From the NCBI GenBank assembly GCA_025917655.1, contig CP084618.1, forward strand, positions 806,001 through 870,000: DNA of 64,000 bases, given 5' to 3'. Numbering within the stretch: position 1 is the first letter of the stretch; each line of letters starts with the position of its first letter. Below the pieces are notes generated by a model. It was not told the DNA's origin and ran no database searches. It saw only the letters and a list, made by a program, of their open reading frames with translations. Positions 57,099 to 64,000 of this stretch are shown here, in pieces. The stretch comes from Chlorella sorokiniana (Eukaryota > Chlorophyta > Trebouxiophyceae > Chlorellales > Chlorellaceae). Both the position numbers and the translations under genes were made by a program.

Positions 57099-59647
57099 TC
57101 ACTTGCGCCAGCCGAGCCACCCGCGCTTGGGCTGGAAATCTGCGTCGGAGGTGTAGGCGCCGTACTTGGCCGCCATCTTGGAGGTGGTGCTGCAAGGCGG
57201 TTATGGGGGTGGGGAGGTTGGGTAGGGGAGGGCGAGGGGGACTCAGCAAGCGTCGATGGGAAGCGGTGGTACGTGTGGGCGTGGGTGTGAGGGGTCCCTC
57301 ATTCCCCCACGCAACCCTGCAGCCAACTCACGATCTGTTCAGCTTAGAGGATGCGTAGGAGGCGGCGCCGGGCTGGGCGCGCCGCCGCCGCTCGCCTGCC
57401 GGCCGTTCACGCTTGCCTGCAGCTTCTGCATCTGCGCCCGCGCAGTTGGGAAGCAAGGCACACAAATGCTTGCGCAGAACGAGGCGGCAGTGGAGAGGGG
57501 GTGCAGGGCAGGGCGCGCTGGCGCCACACATCGGGTCCTTGCCACCGCGTCACGGCGGCACAGGAGCAAGCTTGCTTCCTGGGGCCTGCCGCCCTCCCCC
57601 GCTGCTGGGCGCCCAGCAGGGTTGCTCACACCGCCCCTGGCAAGGCAGCAACCTGCCTGCTCCTCAAGCGGCAGACCCCCCCAACAGCCCTGGCGAGGCT
57701 GCCTGGCTGCGCCGCCGCACCAGCTGCGCCGGCCCCCACCTGTATCTGCGACCTGTCACTGCGGCCGCCCGCCTCGCTGTCTGCGGGCTCCTCAAAGCTC
57801 TCAAAGTCGCGTTCACGGGGTACACACACACGCGCAGCACGAGCGCCACCAGCACCGAGATAAACTGCGGGGGCCGGGTGCTCGGGAAGGGTGTTCAGGG
57901 GACGGAGAGGTGACTGGATGGGGGTGATGGGGGTGCGGCTTGCCACATGTGGCTGGGCCACCCGTGGTTGGGGGATGGTCAGGGGTTGGTTCGGGTGACT
58001 TCCAGAGCTGGCCCGTGAGGCGCGGGTGGATCCTGCGGTGCGCAGACCTTGAAAGCCGGCCAGGCCCCATACACGCACGCCCCCTCTGAGAACAGGGCCG
58101 CACAAGAGCCACGCGGGCACATGCAAGGGAGTAGCGGAGCCCCGGAGGGGGCGCGGCCAGCGCCGGCGCAGCGCCATCAACGAGCCGGGTGCACGGCGCC
58201 CGGCGGCCCCGGAAGCCCGCAGCCCGTGCCGCGCGCTCACTCATTCCAGTACGCCATTCCAGTACGCTTTAGTGCCCTCCCCCCCTCCCCCATACCCACC
58301 CACCAGCAGCCCCACACACACCCACCAGGAGCCCACCTGCAGGACGCACACTACCAGGAAGAACCAGCGCCCCACAGCCACCTTGTCCTGCAGCGCCGCC
58401 TTGCTGCCAGGAGGTGGGCGGGGCCGGGCGGGGCAGAGGCACGCGTCAGCGGGCGGACCGGCGGGCAGCCAATGCCAGCAGCGGCAGCTGCCAAAGGCAG
58501 GAGGGCGGCGGCGGCGCCAGAGGGGGCTGGCCAGCACCCGCAGCAGGCCCACGACCCGCCTCGGCCAGCCCCCGCGCTGCGGCGCCCGCTGCGCACAGCC
58601 TCCGAACAGCCTCCGCAAACATGCACGGCCCCAGCCGCCGCCCCCCGCCCCCGCCCCCGGGTGATGCCTCACTCTGCCTGGGTGAAGTCTGGGTTGTTGT
58701 CCTGCTCGTACTGCACCAGGTCGTCCACTGTACTGCCGTAGTTGAAGAACAGGGAGAGCGTGATGCCCAGCTCCGCTGCGTGGCGGCCGCGTGGGGTTGC
58801 CGTGGTTGTGTGTGCGTGTGTGTGTGTGTGTGGGGGGGGAGGATGGGGCAGGGGGAGGCAGACGGCGTGTGAGCGCGTGGTGGTGGTGATGGATTTGTGG
58901 TTTGTGTGAAGGGGGGGGGGGGGGGGGCTCGTGATTGGGGCGTGGCATGCAGGGATGGGTGGAGGCGGGCCTCACACGTCGTACAGGTCTGTACAGGTGG
59001 TGGGCGTGGGGCCAGGCAGGACGGCAGGGCGCTTCCGACCCTCCCCCGCTGGCGCCAGGAAGAGCCTCACATGGAGAACGGCGGCACACGGGGAGGAGCG
59101 GCGGCGGAGCGCAGGCCCTCCCCCCGCGGGCGGCAAGGGCAGCAGCGTCGCAAGGGCAGGGAGCAGCAGCGGCGGCTGGGGGCAGGAGCAGCGACGGCGG
59201 GCGGAGCGGGCGGCTGCGCAGCGCACCCAGCGTGACCAGGCCGCCCAGGTAGAGGTAGAGGGTGAGGGCGCATGTCACGCGCAGGCTGCCCACCAGCCCC
59301 ACCAGCACAGCCAACAGCGCCACGATGCCCACTATGAGCATGCCGCTGCGTGGCGAGGCGGGCACAGTAATAGCTGTGTCAGGATTTGGGGTGCAGAAGT
59401 CGCAATGAAGGGGACGGGAGGCGTGGCGTCCTTGGGGAAAGGCGAGCGGGTGCGGTGGGGGTGGGGGCCACCCGCAGCCAGGCCGCAGCGCCGCGCGGCG
59501 AGCCGCTCACAGCGGCAGCGCGGTCTTGGGCGGGTTTTGCAGGATGAGGGCGTAGACGATGAAGCCGACGGCGGAGCAGAAGTTGAGCAGCAGGAAGCCG
59601 CGCAGCAGCCAGGCCACGACGGGCTTGTCCCGCGTCGTCCGCGCCAT
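57099..59647 (-). CDS. Four-span membrane protein, tetraspanin-like layout
   Basis: Exon 1 (59511-59647) is MARTTRDKPVVAWLLRGFLL then LNFCSAVGFIVYALIL (span 1). Exon 2 (59226-59338) is GMLIVGIVALLAVLVGLVGS and RVTCALTLYLYLGGLVTL (spans 2 and 3). The next exons give ELGITLSLFFNYGSTVDDLV with QYEQDNNPDFTQAE, an acidic loop, then KVAVGRWFFLVVCVLQ and FISVLVALVLRVCV (span 4). The cytosolic tail is ERDFESFEEPADSE, a basic RERPAGERRRR stretch, and SSKLNRSTTSKMAAKYGAYT with RGWLGWRK at the very end (stop 57099-57101). Small, large and C-terminal parts follow the tetraspanin plan, but the large loop has no CCG motif, so membership is doubtful. The protein is complete in the window. Confidence 0.72.
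58911..58927. repeat. Poly-G tract of 17
   Basis: An uninterrupted run of 17 G in an intron of the four-span gene; a (GT)n tract precedes it at about 58805-58832. Confidence 0.9.
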
Positions 59648-60274
59648 GGCCGCACCGCCGCTGGCTGTGTGATGCGCTCAGGCGCTCAGGTGTGCTACTC
59701 AGCCTGCGCGGCCAGCAAGGGCGGGGCCCGTCTCAGCAGGGGCGAGGCATGGCTGGGGCTGGAGCAGCTGCATCTTTGGACGCACAGGCGGCGGCGGCGG
59801 CCAGGCCCCAAGGGGCACGGCCAGGGCGCAAGCCGCCCCGCGGCGCTTTAAACTATTGGTATGGCTGTAAAGTGCTTGCTTACTGGGTCAAGCGCGCAGT
59901 CCTGCTCACCCTAGGGAGGTGGGTGTTGGTTGCTGACCCGCGTGCGACAGGAGTCAGCAGACAGGGGCTTTGAACGAAACTCTTGCTATTCCAAGCTCGT
60001 CTGCAGGGCGCTTGGTGTGCTGCAGACCTGTGCTCGTCGCCTGTCCGCCTGCACGGGCTCCGCCTGCTCAACACCCGCTTGAAGCGTAACACTGCTTAAT
60101 CAAGGGATGTTGATTGCAGATCACGGTCGATAAAGGTGACGCGGTGGCCTGTGGAATCAAGGAAGGCCTGTGGAATGTGTTGGTCTACGTGGCGGCAGGG
60201 TTTGTGGAATCGGCTCGTGGACCACCTCCGCTGCATTCCTTAACCGCCCCTCGCCTCAATTGCATGTTGGTGCC
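59648..60274. promoter_or_regulatory. Divergent promoter region of the four-span and R3HCC1-like genes
   Basis: About 630 bp lie between two ATGs pointing apart. GC falls toward the right-hand gene. No box, RNA gene or ORF of note is seen. Confidence 0.4.
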
Positions 60275-62053
60275 ATGGCAGAGCAGCAGGAGCAGGACGC
60301 CGCTCTGCTGGCAGACTTGGCGGCGCTGAGGCTGCAAGAGGGCGACACTCAGGGAGCGGAATCGCTGTTCAGAAAAGCGCTCGATGTGCAGCAGCGAACA
60401 CAACCTGATGGGAGCTCCCCCTTGGCGATGCCGCCGACGGCGAAGGGCAGGCGCCAGAGGAGGACAGCTGGGAAGGTTCGGGCCCTGGCACTGGTCTGCC
60501 ACCCGGCGCGTCGGTTTTCATGCTTATAACACGGTGCCGAGCTGACACTGCTTCCTGTCAACTTGCTCGGCTGGCCTCCCCCGCCACCCTGCAGCATGGG
60601 ATGAGTCGACGCTGCCGCTGCCCGTTGCGCCGGCCCCGCCCGCCGCCGACGACGACGCTTGGGGTGCTCGTGCTACGGGGACCCCAGCAGCTGCGGGAAC
60701 GGCAGCAGCGACAGAGCGCGGCCGCGGGGCAGGGAATGCGGTGGCAGGCCCTGCCACGGCCGACGGCGGCGGGAGCTGCCGTTTGGCGGGGGCCACGTTC
60801 TTGAGTTTTACGGGCTCACCCCAGCAGTACGCACCCAGCACCTGGAGCAGTACTTGCAACGGCTGGAGGGGGAAGGCGGCGTGCCGCCCACTCTCAAGTG
60901 AGCTGAGGGGAGGGGGCCGGCGGGAAGGGTTGGCGGCGTGTTGGGGGCATGCCCAGCAACCGAAAGTGGGCATGCTGCGCGCACGGACTGCATCTCTTTG
61001 TTATGTTGGATAACCCCTTCTGGGTGGATGGGCGGGGGGCCATTGAGAGGGGGCGTTCCCCTCTGGCCAGGGCGGGGCCACGGCTGGGCTCTGCACCGCA
61101 TCCCATGCCACACCCCTGCCAGAGCGCCTGCCAACCGCCGGCCGCGCTTCCCTGCGCCCGCAACGCACGCCGCAGGTGGGTGGACGACTGCCACGCCGCC
61201 GTGGTGTGCGCTGACCCGGCGGCGGCCAGGCGCCTGCTGGGCGCCGCCGCCGCACAGCGCGAGCCGGAGCTGGGGCTGCGTGGCTACGCCGATGCGGGCA
61301 GCGGCACGCGGCGCCTGCCGCCCTCAGGTGACTCCTCTGGCTGTCAGCATGCCCCGGGCTGCCAGCGTGCCTGTGCGGTTGCGACCCAGGACGGACGTTC
61401 GGGCCCCGCTCTTGCGCCGGCCGCCCCAATTCCGCCCGCCTGTCGTGTCCCGCAAACAACTGCCGTGTGGCGGGCGGGCCCGCCCTCGATCCCTCTGAGC
61501 CCCGCCCACTTACCCAGCAGCTTCCCCAACCCACCTATGCTCGCGCAGAGCTGCAGCCGCCGCGGCCCCGCCCCAAGACGACTGCGGCGGTGGCGGCGCG
61601 CCTCATCGGCGGCGCCCTCAACCTGCGGCTGCGGTGAGGGGAGGGGGCCACCGAGGCGGCGCGGTTGGGGCCGCTGCAGCGCTGCGTGTTGTAGGGTATT
61701 AGGGAGCGGGGGGGGTTGTTCTTAGGGCTCACCAGCTAGTGGAAGGGGGCTGGGCAGCCAGCCTGTGGTTTGGCTGAGGCGCGACACACGCCGCCCGGCA
61801 CTCTGAGCGTACTGCTCCACAATTGTGAAGACAAATGCGGGTGCACGAGGGGTGCGGTGTTGCGGCCGCCCGCCCCTCCACCAAGACTGCACACACAGGA
61901 ACGAGCAGTGCAGAGCCCCTTGCAACCCGTATCCCCCTTCCTGCCCGCCCCAGGGACAAGGATGCAGAGCAGCAGCTGGCGGCAGAGCGGCGGCAGCAGC
62001 GCGCGGCGCGCCAGGAGCGGCAACAGGGCCTGGACGCGGCGTGGGACGGCTGA
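60275..62053 (+). CDS. R3HCC1/R3HCC1L-like protein with N-terminal TPR-like helix pair
   Basis: Exon 1 (ATG 60275) reads MAEQQEQDAALLADLAALRL then QEGDTQGAESLFRKALDVQQ, a TPR-like helix pair. An acidic linker follows (GQAPEEDSWE joined to AWDESTLPLPV). The diagnostic part is HVLEFYGLTPAVRTQHLEQY, LQRLEGEGGVPPTLK, then, across a phase-2 intron, WVDDCHAAVVCADPAAARRL LG. This is the RRM-like domain of R3HCC1 proteins (..EIYDFP..FKT.DL...KWVDDTHALGVF). The C-terminus is a coiled coil (KDAEQQLAAERRQQRAARQE) ending AAWDG, stop 62051-62053. The join between the linker and HVLEF requires one base in the GGCGGCGGG run. No R3H domain itself is seen. A role in RNA binding is inferred. Confidence 0.75.
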
Positions 62054-62696
62054 CCGCGCAGCATCCTGCTGAGTACTCGGCCCTGAACCTTTCCAGACAT
62101 ATGTGGGACGCTTGGCAGCGTCCCCAGCGTGCTGACCACCTGTGAAGACCAACCGTTCATGAGTGTGATGGAGGCCGTGTCGGCTGCATGTCGACATCTG
62201 CAGAGCCGGTGGCGAATCTTGGGCCGGCCACTGCCAAGCCCAGGGCCCAGCTGCCCAGGGGCTGACGTGGCCGCCTGCGTGGAGGCAACCGCTGGCACTG
62301 GCTCCTGCCCCTTGGCTCGGAAGGTTTGATTCTTTCACCAGGAAATTCTTTCACCCCACCAATACCCCTCGTGAAGCTTACTGATCGGCAGCAAAACTGG
62401 AGAGCGGTGCAGGCAAGTGCTTGAGGGGAGTACAGGACAGTGCAGTCAAGAGGAAGCAGGGAGGAAGCCAGCGGGACGTCAGGTGCCGGCAGTACCCCCG
62501 GGTGCCGGCGAGCGAGGGGCCAGCTGCAGGGGGCCCGCCTGGTTGTTGGAGACACGGTAAGGTGCAAGACACGAGCGCTTGGACACACACACACTAGAGG
62601 GGAGAAGCTGCAAGAAAAATAGGCCTAGCCAAAAGAAAGCAGGGGATGAGCTGCGCCTGGGCACGCAGGGCGAATGCGGAGGTCGCGTCCAGCCCC
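62054..62696. other. Convergent 3' regions of R3HCC1-like and PP2C genes
   Basis: No coding segment with family features. No TGTAA is evident for either gene. Confidence 0.4.
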
Positions 62697-64000
62697 TCAA
62701 CTGCAGGCCCAGCAGCCGCCGACGCTCCGCAGGAGCCGCTCACGCCTGTGCCGCGGCAGGCTCGCGCCGCGCCTGCGGCGCAGCCGCGTCGCTGCCGCCG
62801 CGCGCAGCGGCTGCGGCTGCGGCTGTGGCGGCGTCCTCGGGCCCCGCGGAGTGGTGTTCTTCCAGGATGGCGCCCTGGGAGCAGGAATCGCCCCCATCAG
62901 CACCTGGTTGTTGGGCTCAAACACCACAATCTGTACGGGCAGGAGGGGGCAGGGGGAGCCAAGGCGGGGGTGAGCCAGACGAGCAGCCCAGGAGGGCATG
63001 GGTGGGGAGGGCACGTGGGGGCAGGCTGCAGCGGCGCTGAAGGGGGAGGCGACTCAGCAGCCGGGACCTCGGCTCCCGATGCAGCAGCACGCCCTGCCGC
63101 TTCATGGCAGGAGGGGCAGCCAGGCCCTGCGCTCGCACAGGCACCATCCGCACCGCTGCCCAGCCCCACCGTCGAAAGCTGCTGACCTATGCGGGTCAGC
63201 CCCCTCCCCCTGCCACAGTCACAAAGCATGACGATGACCGCCCGACAAGCCCAGCCCCTCACCGCCGCCGTCATGTTATCGCAGCCGATGCCGCGCGCCT
63301 CTCGCGGGTCTGCCGCCAGGCAGGCGTTGAGCAGGGCGGAGGCGACGTCGTGGGGGCGACCCCGCCGCCAGCCGCTCCGCCACAAAGTCCACCACCTGCT
63401 GGCTGCAGGGCAGGAGGCAGGAGGGGGGGGAGGGGGACGACCGGTCGACACCAGGTCAGTCACATGCGGGCTGAGCAGCTGGGCGGCGACAGCCCAGCAC
63501 CCCCTTCAGCGCTGGTGCGACCCTCCCAAAAGCCGCCGTCAGGACGACGCCACCTCCAGTGAAGATGGTCCCACAACCACCGCACACCCCACCGCACACA
63601 ACCAATAAAACAGCAATGTGACCTTGAACCAAGCGTGACGGGGTGTGACAGGGCAGCTGAGCCCGCCAAGCGCGCCCCCGCCCCCTCACTTGTTCATCAC
63701 GTCCCAGATGCCGTCGCAGGCCAGCACCAGGAAGGTGTCCTCGGCGCAGAGGCGCTGGCTGGTGACGTCGGGCTCCGCGGTGATGATCTGGTCCTTGGCC
63801 GGGAGCTGGCGAGGGGGGAGGAGAGGGGCAGTCGTTGTGTTTCGTATGTAACTTTATCATGTAACCTTGGAAATATCGAGTCAACCTAGTCACCCTAGTA
63901 ATAAAATGGGGCTTGGGGGAGGTGCGGCTGGCGGGTAGGAAGGGGGACAGCGATGCGGCGGGTTGAGGGGCATGTGTTTGATGGGCAACAAGTGGGTCGA
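62697..64000 (-). CDS. PP2C-family protein phosphatase, 3' part (cut by window end)
   Basis: This is a metal-dependent Ser/Thr phosphatase. The exons inside the window give LPAKDQIITAEPDVTSQRLC and AEDTFLVLACDGIWDVMNNQ (metal-binding Asp in CDGIWD; intron after AACAA in phase), then QVVDFVAERLAAG, RPHDVASALLNACLAADPRE and GIGCDNMTAAV (metal-binding Asp in CDNMT), then IVVFEPNNQVLMGA. These are PP2C motifs 8 to 11, closest in style to the PPM1A/PP2C60 type. The N-terminal half, with the first metal-binding motifs, lies beyond position 64000. One base too many in the G run near 63355-63360 breaks the frame between ERLAAG and RPHDV. As given the frame stops at 62697-62699; a shifted reading would end at 62740-62742 with an Ala-rich tail. 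Confidence 0.88.

Overview
The window looks like nuclear DNA of a GC-rich, intron-dense green alga, most likely a Chlorella-like trebouxiophyte. The support is that nearly every gene is split into short exons by GT-AG (and some GC-AG) introns, the recognisable proteins are green-plant types (YAK1, SF1 with C-terminal RRMs, a plastid-type FHA protein, CID7-like SMR protein), TGTAA poly(A)-type signals lie downstream of several stops, and there are no bacterial operons. I see no CRISPR array, no tRNA or rRNA gene and no clear retroelement. Species assignment is inference.

Layout. 161-4046 (-) is a gene related to Ndc10 domain II / Crypton-type tyrosine recombinases. 4558-10511 (-) is a receptor kinase with a secreted RCC1-like/CRINKLY4-like propeller, one membrane span and a TKL-type kinase. 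11071-17524 (-) is splicing factor 1; a possible last exon of another minus-strand ORF stops 2 nt before its ATG. 18624-21129 (+) is TAF8 and 21204-25662 (+) is a CUE-DUF1771-SMR protein. 26128-27664 (-) is a plastid-type FHA protein. 28115-31958 (-) is a multi-exon gene I do not recognise. It shares a divergent promoter with the tiny ribosomal protein gene RPL41 (32368-32834, +), followed by SEC61 alpha (33403-38382, +) and a Bud20/ZNF593 ribosome-biogenesis zinc finger (38982-40382, -). 41905-44990 (+) is a kelch-like type II membrane protein and 46194-54345 (-) is the DYRK kinase YAK1 with a very long Q-rich tail. 55810-56813 (-) is an unrecognised Cys-motif protein, 57099-59647 (-) a four-span membrane protein, 60275-62053 (+) an R3HCC1-like protein, and 62697-64000 (-) the 3' part of a PP2C phosphatase cut by the window edge.

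The genes are mostly housekeeping (transcription initiation, splicing, translation, ER translocation, ribosome assembly) mixed with signalling (two kinases, one phosphatase, an FHA reader). They are not a pathway cluster. The most unusual items are the CR4-like algal receptor kinase, the Ndc10/Crypton-derived gene, the four-CUE SMR protein, and the tight ORF pair at SF1.

A caution for anyone using the frames: at several conserved sites the reading frame is restored by changing one base of a G or C run (for example the invariant KH loop of SF1). The assembly therefore probably carries homopolymer length errors, and some apparent frame breaks here are not biological.
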